Source: Desulfovibrio litoralis DSM 11393 (GTDB taxonomy: Bacteria; Desulfobacterota; Desulfovibrionia; Desulfovibrionales; Desulfovibrionaceae). Taken from it: DNA of 64,000 nt. The notes under the pieces are model-generated. The model was not told the DNA's origin. It saw only the letters and a list, made by a program, of their open reading frames with translations, and did not search any database. Position numbers and translations under genes: made by a program. Each line of letters opens with the position of its first letter. Within the stretch, counting starts at the first letter, position 1. Of the stretch, positions 8,934-16,515 are shown in pieces. The stretch spans positions 69,854 to 133,853 of the forward strand of contig NZ_FRDI01000002.1 of NCBI RefSeq assembly GCF_900143255.1, read 5' to 3'.

Positions 8934-9283
8934 TTGTTTAGCCTAACAGAAGCATAAAGTGCTTTAATTTCTTGTTCGCTAAGCGAGCGAACTTTTCCCG
9001 TAGGTAAAGCAGCTAATTGGATTGGGCCATGCGATATACGACAAAGTTTAAGTATTGTTAAACCCAAATCACGACAAACTCTACGAATTTGGCGATTTAA
9101 GCCCTGAATCAAGGTCATTTTTATAATAGTATTTTCGTTGTTATGTAGGTAGCCAAAGAGGTGGCGATAATTATTGGTTTGTGGAGATAAAATTTCAACT
9201 TGCATAGGGGCGAGTTTGTCTCCCTCGCTTAAAGTCATACCTTTTTGCATAATATTTTGCATTTCAGGCGTAAGCTTACCATG
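8823..9283. repeat. Tandem duplication B, copy 1 (461 bp)
   Basis: Matches 9284-9744 at an offset of exactly 461 bp, with only about half a dozen substitutions noticed by eye. The unit contains the last ~350 bp of the pseudouridine synthase plus the first 37 codons of the EamA gene. Confidence 0.88.
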
Positions 9284-9394
9284 CGCTAAAATAAACTTTG
9301 CTAAAGGACCAATAAGACCCCAACAAGTAGCGGCAAATAAAACAAAAATATAACCGCTGGTCGCCGATGGCATCTTGGCACTTAGTTTATTCAT
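8930..9394 (-). pseudogene. Chimeric ORF: EamA N-terminus fused to pseudouridine synthase C-terminus
   Basis: A 154-codon frame made by duplication B. Residues 1-37 equal the EamA N-terminus (one membrane helix); then from HGKLTPEMQNI it continues in frame as the pseudouridine synthase from its residue 151 to the end. It lacks the S4 domain and the catalytic Asp (D115 in the intact enzyme), so it should not be an active synthase. Its ATG overlaps the stop of the intact synthase (ATGA), so it would be translated by coupling. Kept here as a pseudogene, although the frame is open. Confidence 0.8.
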
Positions 9395-9744
9395 TTGTCT
9401 AGCCTAACAGAAGCATAAAGTGCTTTAATTTCTTGTTCGCTAAGTGAGCGAACTTTTCCCGTAGGTAAAGCAGCTAATTGGATTGGGCCATGCGATATAC
9501 GACAAAGTTTAAGTATTGTTAAACCCAAATCACGACAAACTCTACGAATTTGGCGATTTAAGCCCTGAATCAAGGTCATTTTTATAATAGTATTTTCGTT
9601 GTTATGCAGGTAGCCAAAGAGGTGGCGATAATTATTGGTTTGTGGAGATAAAATTTCAACTTGCATAGGGGCGAGTTTGTCTCCCTCGCTTAACGTCATA
9701 CCTTTTTGCATAATATTTTGCATTTCAGGCGTAAGTTTACCACG
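9284..9744. repeat. Tandem duplication B, copy 2 (461 bp)
   Basis: Partner of 8823-9283; this copy supplies the 3' end of the intact pseudouridine synthase. Confidence 0.88.
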
Positions 9745-10191
9745 CACAGCGACAATATATTCTCTTTGTAAATTAAAAGAAGGGTGGGTGAGCCTATGTG
9801 TTAACTCACCGTCATCACTTAATAAAATTAGACCCTCAGAAAAATAATCAAGACGACCAACAGGATAAATTCTGCGTTTTTGATTGTTTGGCAGTTTTAA
9901 AAAAGTATCAGGCACAAGGTCTAAAACGGTTTTTCTACCCTCCGGATCTTTAGCTGTTGAGACAATTTCAATCGGCTTGTTGAGGAGTAGATAACAAAAA
10001 TTTTCCGCTTGGGCGTTTTGGTTTAATTCGATTTTTCGTCCATTAATCAATATTGTGTCTTGACTTAAATCAACATCTTGACCTGTTTGTGCGGTTTCGC
10101 CGTTTATACGGACTTGTCCTTGGCTAATAAGTTCGTCCGCTTTACGCCTGGAACAAATGCCGGCTTGTGCTAAGGCTTTATTTATACGCAT
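9391..10191 (-). CDS. RsuA/RluB/RluE/RluF-family rRNA pseudouridine synthase
   Basis: Converts a specific rRNA uridine to pseudouridine. At 266 aa it has an N-terminal S4 RNA-binding domain (about 1-48: INKALAQAGICSRRKADELI), then the catalytic domain with GRLDYFSEGLILL at 112-124, where D115 is the catalytic Asp. The C-terminal GLNRQIRRVCRDLGL motif is also present. Length fits RluB-type enzymes (modifying 23S rRNA), but RsuA-type cannot be excluded. The gene is intact; its 3' part is duplicated downstream. Confidence 0.9.
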   Translation of the reverse strand: MRINKALAQAGICSRRKADELISQGQVRINGETAQTGQDVDLSQDTILINGRKIELNQNAQAENFCYLLLNKPIEIVSTAKDPEGRKTVLDLVPDTFLKLPNNQKRRIYPVGRLDYFSEGLILLSDDGELTHRLTHPSFNLQREYIVAVRGKLTPEMQNIMQKGMTLSEGDKLAPMQVEILSPQTNNYRHLFGYLHNNENTIIKMTLIQGLNRQIRRVCRDLGLTILKLCRISHGPIQLAALPTGKVRSLSEQEIKALYASVRLDK

Positions 10192-10407
10192 TATATTTTT
10201 CTTTTTGTTATGTTGTTTTTATCTTTATCTTTTTATAGAAAGCATAACTCAGTATAACTTAGTTAAATTTGTACAGCAAGTTTAAAATAGCTGTAAAAAG
10301 CCAAGGTTTGATTATTGTGGTTTTGCGATTTTTCTTATATGATGTTACGATATAGACAAATAATTTTTTATGCTTAATATAATGATAATATTTTTTTGTT
10401 TTTCTGC

Positions 10408-10436
10408 TTTACAAAATCTAAAGAATAGCTTAATAG
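10408..10436 (+). promoter_or_regulatory. Candidate sigma-70 promoter of rubrerythrin
   Basis: TTTACA at 10408-10413 and TAATAG at 10431-10436 with a 17-bp spacer, about 55 bp before the rubrerythrin start. The region is AT-rich, so chance matches are possible. Confidence 0.35.
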
Positions 10437-10491
10437 TAATAATTGTTGTTAGTGTTAGTTAATTATAAACTTAAAATAAAAGGAAATTATT

Positions 10492-10986
10492 ATGTCAAAA
10501 ACACAAGAAAACTTAATGGCTGCCTTTGCCGGTGAATCTCAAGCTAACCGTAAATATTTAGCTTATGCTAAAAAAGCCGAGAGCGAAGGTTTTACTCAAG
10601 TTGCTAAACTTTTCCGTGCTGCTGCTGAAGCTGAAACCATTCATGCTCATGGTCATTTGCGTATTGCCGGCGGAATTCATTCTACTTTAGAAAACATTAA
10701 AGACGCTATTGCCGGTGAAACTCATGAGTTTACAAGCATGTATCCTCAAATGATCAAAGAAGCCGAAGCCGAAGGTAATAAAGCTGCGGCTACTTATTTT
10801 AAATTCGCTAATGAAGTAGAAGAAGTACACGCAAAACTTTATAAAAAAGCCCTAGAAGCCGAAGGCAAGCTTAAAGATGTAGATTATTATATCTGTAATG
10901 TTTGTGGCTATACTCACGAAGGTCCACACAATGATAAATGCCCTGTTTGTAAGGCGGGAGCAAACGCTTTTTATAAAGTAGATTAA
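10492..10986 (+). CDS. rbr: Rubrerythrin
   Basis: A non-haem di-iron peroxidase that reduces hydrogen peroxide in anaerobes. At 164 aa it is a short-form rubrerythrin: a four-helix di-iron domain (residues 1-130) with the expected ligand segments AFAGESQANRKY, EAETIHAHGHL, EAEAEG and EVEEVHAKLY. A C-terminal rubredoxin-like domain follows with YICNVCGYTHEG and CPVCKAG, providing four Cys for one iron. AAGGAAAT precedes the ATG as ribosome-binding site. Single-gene unit with a strong terminator behind it. Confidence 0.96.
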   Translation: MSKTQENLMAAFAGESQANRKYLAYAKKAESEGFTQVAKLFRAAAEAETIHAHGHLRIAGGIHSTLENIKDAIAGETHEFTSMYPQMIKEAEAEGNKAAATYFKFANEVEEVHAKLYKKALEAEGKLKDVDYYICNVCGYTHEGPHNDKCPVCKAGANAFYKVD

Positions 10987-11025
10987 TTTTTTAGTTTTTA
11001 TTTAACAAAAACGTCTGTTAGTAAC

Positions 11026-11064
11026 AAAAACGCCTCTTGGTTTATAACTTTGGGGCGTTTTTTT
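11026..11064 (+). terminator. Terminator after rubrerythrin
   Basis: Stem AAAAACGCCTC / GGGCGTTTTTTT with a short loop and a run of seven T. It lies 40 bp after the rubrerythrin stop. Confidence 0.85.
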
Positions 11065-11097
11065 AATGATACTATCAAAATACTTTTCCTAAACTCA

Positions 11098-11351
11098 AAC
11101 CATTGCAAAACTCCGTTTTGCGTTCTTTGTCATCGTTATATGCTCTGTATGCACACAGTATGAAACGTCTTAAGCCACAAAAACCACTAATTTTACAGGA
11201 AAATTAAATTTTCCCTTTGTTTCAGGGGTATCCTCCGAAGCCCCCAAGTCCCCAAATCTCAATGGCAGGCAAAGCCAGCCTAGTGTCCTTATTCGTGGTT
11301 TTTGGAGTGTCTTTTTGACGAAAGCCACTTTGAGCCTATTGTGCAAAAGTC
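11098..11351. mobile_element. MITE-like element, copy 3
   Basis: About 254 bp. The left end is ACCATTGCAAAACTCCGTTT, forming a subterminal hairpin (GCAAAACTCCGTTTTGC); the right end is TTGTGCAAAAGTCT. The internal sequence matches copy 2 (TTTTACAGGAAAATTAAATT and GAAAGCCACT blocks). No target duplication recognised with confidence. It separates rubrerythrin from selC. Confidence 0.7.
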
Positions 11352-11449
11352 TCAACTCGTTTTTGCGAACAAAAGACTTGTTAAATTGTTCAACTTGTTT
11401 TATTAATTTTTTTCAGTCAAAAGATTGTTTCATTATTATAATAAAATTC

Positions 11450-11542
11450 GGAAGTGTTTCGTTACCGGTGTAACGCCTGGTCTTCAAAACCAGTGGACGG
11501 CTAATACCCGTTTGTAGGTTCGACTCCTATGCACTTCCGCCA
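11450..11542 (+). tRNA. selC: Selenocysteine tRNA (tRNA-Sec, anticodon UCA)
   Basis: A 93-nt tRNA with encoded CCA. The acceptor stem pairs GGAAGTG with CACTTCC plus an eighth T-G pair, the 8-bp acceptor typical of bacterial tRNA-Sec. The anticodon arm CCTGGTCTTCAAAACCAG gives anticodon TCA. A long variable arm and the T arm AGGTTCGACTCCT follow. It implies that the organism decodes UGA as selenocysteine in some genes. The 3' end of selC is a classic integration site for tyrosine integrases, and one follows 264 bp later. Confidence 0.96.
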
Positions 11543-11554
11543 AATAGAGTTTTA

Positions 11555-11591
11555 TAAAGCCCCGTAAAGTCCAAAAAGCCTTACGGGGCTT
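11555..11591 (+). terminator. Terminator after selC
   Basis: Perfect 12-bp stem AAAGCCCCGTAA / TTACGGGGCTTT with a 13-nt loop, followed by TGCTTTTG. It starts 13 bp past the tRNA. Confidence 0.85.
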
Positions 11592-11641
11592 TGCTTTTGT
11601 GGGGGTTGGTTGTTTGATGGTGTCCAGTGGAATCCATTGAC

Positions 11642-11803
11642 ATACCAACAATTTGTTGGTATTAATGTTGGTATGTTGAGCTTGTTGAGAGCGTTAATTT
11701 GTAAATACCAACAAATGTTAAGAGTCTTAAATAACAAAGTTTTTTTAAGTGTTGTTGGTATTTTTGTTTCTTTAACTTATAATTTAAAGATAGAGTACCA
11801 ACA
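11642..11803. repeat. Six ATACCAACA sites upstream of the integrase
   Basis: The 9-mer ATACCAACA or its complement TGTTGGTAT occurs at 11642-11650, 11654-11662 (inverted), 11666-11674 (inverted), 11705-11713 and 11753-11761 (inverted). A one-mismatch copy GTACCAACA is at 11795-11803, touching the start region of the integrase. The first two make a perfect palindrome around a 3-bp centre. The placement between the tRNA attachment site and the integrase start suits arm-type integrase/excisionase sites or an autoregulatory operator. Confidence 0.7.
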
Positions 11804-11805
11804 TT

Positions 11806-13011
11806 ATGAAATTAACAGACACGCTTTTACGCAGTTTAAAAGCTCCTGATAAAGTACAAAAACTAACAGATGGTGGTGGCTTGTATTTGCAGGTTGAACC
11901 AAAAGGCGGGAAGCTTTGGCGTTTGGCTTATCGATTTGGTGGCAAACAAAAAACGTTAGCTTTTGGTGCATATCCAGCAGTTTCTTTAAAAGAAGCTAGA
12001 AAAAGGCGAGATGAGGCTAAAGAACTTATAGCGAATGGAGTAGACCCTAGTGAACAAAAAAAGGTTGAAAAAGCTAAAACAGTAGCAAAGCAAAAAGAGT
12101 TAGTTTCTACTTTTGAATCTGTCGGGCGTGAATGGTTTAATAAAAGAACAGTGCATTTAACAGAAGAATATAGAAAACAAATTTTATCACGCATAGAAAA
12201 CCAAATATTTCCTTATATTGGAACAAAATTAATCTCTAACTTAGAACCAGCTGATATTTTGTTTGCTGTTAGTCATGCAGAAAAAAAAGGAGCTATCGAA
12301 ACGGCTCATAGACTTGTACAAATATCTGGGCAAATTTGCAGATATGCTCGCCTTGCTGGGTATTGCAAGTATGATATTACCGCTGGTTTGACAGAAGCCT
12401 TACCTAAAGTTCAAACAAAACATCTTGCATCAATAACAGACCCTAAAGAGTTGAGTTTACTTTTGCAGTCGATAGAGAATTATCAAGGTGATCTTAGCGT
12501 AGTTTATGCTTTAAAAATATTACCTTATGTTTTTGTGCGTTCAAATGAACTAAGGGGAGCTAGGTGGGCGGAGATTGACTTTAAAACAGCGGAATGGGTT
12601 ATTCCAGCTGGACGCATGAAAATGAAAACAGTGCATGTGGTGCCATTGGCAAGTCAAGTATTAAAACTTTTAGAGGAATTACAGCCTCATTCTGGACATA
12701 GTGAATTTTTATTTATCAGTCCTGCCAGTGCCAGCAATCCTATTAGCGATATGGGCTTATTAAATGCTTTACGTCGTATGGGCTATCAACGAGGCGAGAT
12801 GACAATTCATGGCTTTCGTTCGACTGCTAGTACGCTGTTAAATGGAATGGGGTATAATTCAGATTGGATTGAACGCCAACTTGCACATTGTGAAAGAAAC
12901 GCAGTAAGAAAAGCCTATAACCATGCCGAATACTTGCCAGAACGTAAAAAGATGATGCAAAAATGGGCTGATTATTTGGATGGGTTGAGAGAAAAGACAA
13001 CTCAAAGTTAA
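11806..13011 (+). CDS. P4-type tyrosine integrase of the selC island
   Basis: A site-specific recombinase that inserts and excises a genomic island at the tRNA gene. At 401 aa it has the N-terminal DUF4102-type arm-binding domain (about 1-90: MKLTDTLLRSLKAPDK, GGGLYLQVEPKGGKLWRLAYRF). A SAM-like core-binding domain lies at about 105-195, and the catalytic domain from about 205 has the R-H-x-x-R-H-Y tyrosine-recombinase pattern: Arg in VRSNELRGARW, HGFRSTAST (H, R), then LAHCERNAVRKAYNHAEY with the nucleophile Tyr in the YNHAEY segment. Its position directly after selC indicates that selC is its attachment site. Confidence 0.93.
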   Translation: MKLTDTLLRSLKAPDKVQKLTDGGGLYLQVEPKGGKLWRLAYRFGGKQKTLAFGAYPAVSLKEARKRRDEAKELIANGVDPSEQKKVEKAKTVAKQKELVSTFESVGREWFNKRTVHLTEEYRKQILSRIENQIFPYIGTKLISNLEPADILFAVSHAEKKGAIETAHRLVQISGQICRYARLAGYCKYDITAGLTEALPKVQTKHLASITDPKELSLLLQSIENYQGDLSVVYALKILPYVFVRSNELRGARWAEIDFKTAEWVIPAGRMKMKTVHVVPLASQVLKLLEELQPHSGHSEFLFISPASASNPISDMGLLNALRRMGYQRGEMTIHGFRSTASTLLNGMGYNSDWIERQLAHCERNAVRKAYNHAEYLPERKKMMQKWADYLDGLREKTTQS

Positions 13012-13175
13012 ATACATAGTAATATTTAATAAAATAAATCCAAACAAGTGCAAATTCCTAAAGGTAGCAATTAATCATATAACTATTTGCAATTACTGAA
13101 TATAAAAGTATTAAATTTTAAAAGGTGTCGGTAGCGTGTCGGCTCTTTTTTTAGGAAAATAGCATTTAATACCAG

Positions 13176-13200
13176 TGTTTACTTCCCCTAAAATAGGCCC
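13176..13200 (+). repeat. Putative insertion-sequence terminal inverted repeat
   Basis: TGTTTACTTCCCCTAAAATAG precedes the IS3-type orfA relic by about 50 bp, where a left IS end is expected (the listed sequence continues GGCCC). The same sequence in inverted orientation, with one mismatch, is found at 49940-49960. Confidence 0.55.
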
Positions 13201-13247
13201 ATTTCAAAAGAGAGACTTTTAGTCCAAAGTGCGGACAGGAGTTTTCT

Positions 13248-13512
13248 ATGAAAAAGACAAAATTTAGTGAATTTCAGATTGTTAAAATTTTAAAACAGGC
13301 AGAGGCTGGGCGGACTGTGGTTGATGTTTGCCGTGAATACGGCGTTAGCAGTGCTGCTTTTTGTCGTTGGAAATCCCAAGATAGTGGATGGAGACGGCTA
13401 ATATTAAGCGAATGAAGGAGTTTTAATCGTAAAATACTAAGCTAAAACAGATGGTTGTAGGAATTAGTCTCGAATGCAAAATGCTTAAAGACGTTATCGA
13501 AAAAAATCTTTA
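13248..13512 (+). pseudogene. IS3-family transposase OrfA relic, frameshifted
   Basis: The frame starts MKKTKFSEFQIVKILKQAEA and continues through VCREYGVSSAAFCRWKS, the HTH typical of IS3-family OrfA proteins. Near 13380 the frame shifts, and METANIKRMKE is found in another frame. After further decay the ending KLKQMVVGI, CKMLKDVIEKNL and a stop at 13510-13512 is readable, which is the normal C-terminus of such OrfA proteins. OrfB is absent. The stop region coincides with the stop codon of the convergent sigma-54 activator gene. Confidence 0.8.
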
Positions 13513-14892
13513 ATACTTCTTTTTCTCTTGCCCTTCAATTTCTTTAACCTTGCGGAAAATTGTGCTTCTATCAACCTGAAAGTTTTTAGCGAGCTCTGTA
13601 ATATTGCCATAGCGTTTTAAACCCGCTTTTATTACAGAGGTTTCAAGGTCTTTCATAATATCTTTAAAAGATCTACCTTCTATTTCTAAAGAGCCTACAT
13701 TCAATAAATCTGCTTCTGTCTTATTATTAAAGGCTTTAGTTATAGGCAGATCCATGGCTTCAACAAGGGGATTTTTCCCCGTTATTACTAACCCTTGAAT
13801 CATGTTTTCTAACTCGCGCACGTTTCCTGGCCAAGTATAGTGTTGTAACAGATGTTGGGCATCTTCGCTAAAAGTTATTTTTTTATTATATTTATTACAA
13901 AACAGATTTAAAAAATAAGTTGCTAAAGGAAGAATATCGTCTTTTCTTTTACGCAAAGGTGGAATTGTTAACACAGCAACTTTTAAGCGATAGTATAAAT
14001 CGCTACGAAAACGCCCCTTCGCCACTTCTTTTTCTAAATCTCTGTTGGTTGCGGCGATAATGCGTGCATCAATAAACTTAGAACTTGTAGAGCCGACTCT
14101 CATTACTTCTTTGTCTTGTAAAAATCTGAGTAAACGAGATTGGGTGCTAAGCGGAAGTTCTCCAATTTCATCTAAAAACAAAGAACCAGAAGCAGCAGCT
14201 TCAATAAGACCCACCTTACCATTTTTATTCGCACCAGAAAAAGTACCTGTTGCGTAACCAAATAATTCTGTTTCGATTAAATTTTCAGGAATACTCCCGC
14301 AATCTACTTTAATAAATACTTTATCTGCTCTTAAGCTATTAGCATGTACAGCTCTTGCAACAACATCTTTACCAACGCCAGTTTCACCTAACAATAAAAC
14401 AGTTGCATCGGTATCTGCGATAGTTTCGACTTCTGCATACAATTTTCTCATTGCAAGGCTATTAGAGACTTTGGGAGTTTCTCTATTTTGACCTTGTAAT
14501 ATTTTAAATGTTGTTAATAACTCTTTTTGTGAAGCTATTTTTTGACGTAAGTTAGTTAGTGCCGTTATATCTCTCATAAAAGTAACAACAAAAGCTACAT
14601 TACCGTCTTTATCAAAAACAGGGTTTCCGTCTAAAACCAAAGTGCGACCATTAGAAATATTTTGCACTCGCGTAATAGCCTGTTTGGTTTGAACAATTTC
14701 TGGATTTAATACAACATCAAAAACACCATTACGCATCATTTCGACAACAGAGCTACCAACCATTTCTTCTTTAGGTATACCAGTTAACTCAGTATTTTTT
14801 TTATTCACTAATATAATAATACCATTTTTATCAGAAATGGAAATTGCGTCACTAAACGCATCACATAGTTGGTGTAAATAATTTTTTAACAT
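13510..14892 (-). CDS. PAS-domain sigma-54-dependent activator
   Basis: Probable regulator of the glycyl-radical-enzyme cluster. Its 460 aa comprise an N-terminal PAS sensor (about 8-115: GIIILVNKKNTELTGIPKEEMVG), an AAA+ domain (about 142-370) and a C-terminal Fis-type HTH (about 425-455: NITELAKNFQVDRSTIFRKVK). Walker A GETGVGKD is at 169-176 and Walker B around 236-242 (FLDE). The sigma-54 contact loop reads GTFSGA at 216-221 in place of the usual GAFTGA. It lies downstream of the transporter in the same direction after a terminator. Two -24/-12 promoters in this cluster are its obvious targets. The PAS ligand is unknown. Confidence 0.93.
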   Translation of the reverse strand: MLKNYLHQLCDAFSDAISISDKNGIIILVNKKNTELTGIPKEEMVGSSVVEMMRNGVFDVVLNPEIVQTKQAITRVQNISNGRTLVLDGNPVFDKDGNVAFVVTFMRDITALTNLRQKIASQKELLTTFKILQGQNRETPKVSNSLAMRKLYAEVETIADTDATVLLLGETGVGKDVVARAVHANSLRADKVFIKVDCGSIPENLIETELFGYATGTFSGANKNGKVGLIEAAASGSLFLDEIGELPLSTQSRLLRFLQDKEVMRVGSTSSKFIDARIIAATNRDLEKEVAKGRFRSDLYYRLKVAVLTIPPLRKRKDDILPLATYFLNLFCNKYNKKITFSEDAQHLLQHYTWPGNVRELENMIQGLVITGKNPLVEAMDLPITKAFNNKTEADLLNVGSLEIEGRSFKDIMKDLETSVIKAGLKRYGNITELAKNFQVDRSTIFRKVKEIEGQEKKKY

Positions 14893-15013
14893 TATATAAT
14901 TACCTTAAAGATATATTTAATAAATTAATCAAGTAGTTGAATTTTTTAAAAAGACCATTAACAAAGACCATAGTTAAACTTTTTGATAACTATCAGTCAA
15001 CATTCCTCTTTAA

Positions 15014-15061
15014 CAAAAACCCTTTGTTATAAAAGAAATTAACTCCTATTACAACAAAGGG
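15014..15061 (-). terminator. Terminator after the MHS transporter
   Basis: Stem CCCTTTGTT (15020-15028) with AACAAAGGG (15053-15061), followed on the minus strand by TTTTTGTTAAAG. It separates the transporter unit from the regulator. Confidence 0.7.
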
Positions 15062-15154
15062 AATAGCTTAGCTATAAACTATCTTGATTTTTATTTTTTA
15101 GAAATAAGACAATGGTTATAACTTATATTTAACTAATTAATTATATTAATTATA

Positions 15155-16471
15155 TTAATTATGTCCATCTAATAATTGTTGTTTTCTCATGCGAGCCATC
15201 CATACGGTACAGGCAGCACTCATAATAGCAACAACAAGAAGATAGATACAAAGGAACCAAGGTTGGTGGTCGTTCCATTCTGTTAAAGTAATAGCAATCA
15301 TTGGAGTAAGACCCGATGCAAAAATAGCTGTAAATTGATAAACAAAAGAGATACCAGAATAACGCACAGAAGCATCAAAACTTTCAGAGAATAAACCGGC
15401 CATTGTGCCAAATACAGCAGCATGGAAGATACCAAAAGGTATACCTAATGCTAATGTAACTAGCATGAAGTGATCAGGGTAGTTATTCAGAATCCAAAAA
15501 GCCGGAAAACTTAAAATACCTACCATCAATGCCGAACCACCATAAATTTTTGCTTTACCTATTTTATCAGCAACAGCACCCCAAAAAGGAATACACAGCG
15601 TCATAACAATAGCCGCAATCATCAAGGAGCTTAGGGCTACGTCTCGGTGAATATTATGGGTTGTTGTTAAATATGTTAAAGAATACACACCAAATACGTT
15701 AAAAGAGACACCGTCGATAAAACGTGCCCCCATACAAGCAATCATCATCTTAGGATAACGCTTAAACGCATCTAAAAGAGGATATTTCACTTCTGGTCTT
15801 TGTTCTTTAGCTTCTTTAAAATCTTGAGTTTCATGTATAGAGCTTCTCATATAAGAACCAACAGCCAGAAGCACCGCACTCGCAATAAACGCAAGGCGCC
15901 AACCCCAGCTTAAAAACGCTTCATCACTTAAAGTAGCAGAGAGAAGAGCAATAACACCAGTAGCGAGTAATAAGCCTAACGACATACCAATTTGCGGTAA
16001 ACTACCATAAAACGCACGTTTGCTCGCTGGAGCAGATTCAAAAGACATTAAAACAGCCCCACCCCATTCGCCACCTAAGCCCAAACCTTGAGCTAAACGA
16101 CAAATAATAAGTAAAATAGGAGCCCATATACCGATCTGTTCATAGCTTGGAATCAAACCAATACCAACAGTTGCAACACCCATAATTTGTAAGGTCAAAA
16201 TAAGTACTTTTTTTCTACCTATTTTATCGCCAAAGTGTCCAAAAACAATACCACCCAAAGGGCGAGCCACAAAGCCTATAGCAAAAGTAGCAAAAGCCAA
16301 TAAAGTTCCAACGGTTGGGTCAAAAGATGGAAAGTATAAGTGGTTAAAAAATAAACTAGCCACAACGCCGTATAAAAAGAAGTCATACCATTCTATAACA
16401 GCCCCTAATATAGATGATATTACAATTTTACGAAGGTTTTTATCTTGGTCAAATTCGGTAGTATTGCTCAT
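15155..16471 (-). CDS. MFS transporter of the metabolite:H+ symporter (MHS) family
   Basis: A 12-segment inner-membrane symporter of 438 aa. The N-terminus SSILGAVIEWYDFFLYG, the loop GHFGDKIGRKKVLIL after helix 2 and the RLAQGLGLGGEWGGAVLM segment are those of the MHS family (relatives: ShiA, KgtP, ProP), whose members import carboxylates or zwitterions with protons. Its place in the sigma-54-controlled unit with the amidohydrolase-fold protein suggests that it imports the substrate of the glycyl radical enzyme. Known isethionate clusters of sulfate reducers, as I recall them, use TRAP transporters instead, so this is an alternative uptake route. It follows the 16516-17355 gene by 44 bp. Confidence 0.92.
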   Translation of the reverse strand: MSNTTEFDQDKNLRKIVISSILGAVIEWYDFFLYGVVASLFFNHLYFPSFDPTVGTLLAFATFAIGFVARPLGGIVFGHFGDKIGRKKVLILTLQIMGVATVGIGLIPSYEQIGIWAPILLIICRLAQGLGLGGEWGGAVLMSFESAPASKRAFYGSLPQIGMSLGLLLATGVIALLSATLSDEAFLSWGWRLAFIASAVLLAVGSYMRSSIHETQDFKEAKEQRPEVKYPLLDAFKRYPKMMIACMGARFIDGVSFNVFGVYSLTYLTTTHNIHRDVALSSLMIAAIVMTLCIPFWGAVADKIGKAKIYGGSALMVGILSFPAFWILNNYPDHFMLVTLALGIPFGIFHAAVFGTMAGLFSESFDASVRYSGISFVYQFTAIFASGLTPMIAITLTEWNDHQPWFLCIYLLVVAIMSAACTVWMARMRKQQLLDGHN

Positions 16472-16515
16472 ATTTTATTTCCTTTTTTATTTCCTTTTAT
16501 CGATAGTTTAAAGAA

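Noticed and set aside
13130-13160. GTGTCGGTAGCGTGTCGG direct repeat as an RfaH ops-like or attachment element
   Set aside because: A single short tandem with no partner copy in the window and no fit to the ops consensus.
14950-14990. GACCATTAACAAAGACCATAG as another MITE end
   Set aside because: Only a short match to GACCAT, with no partner end and no internal family sequence.
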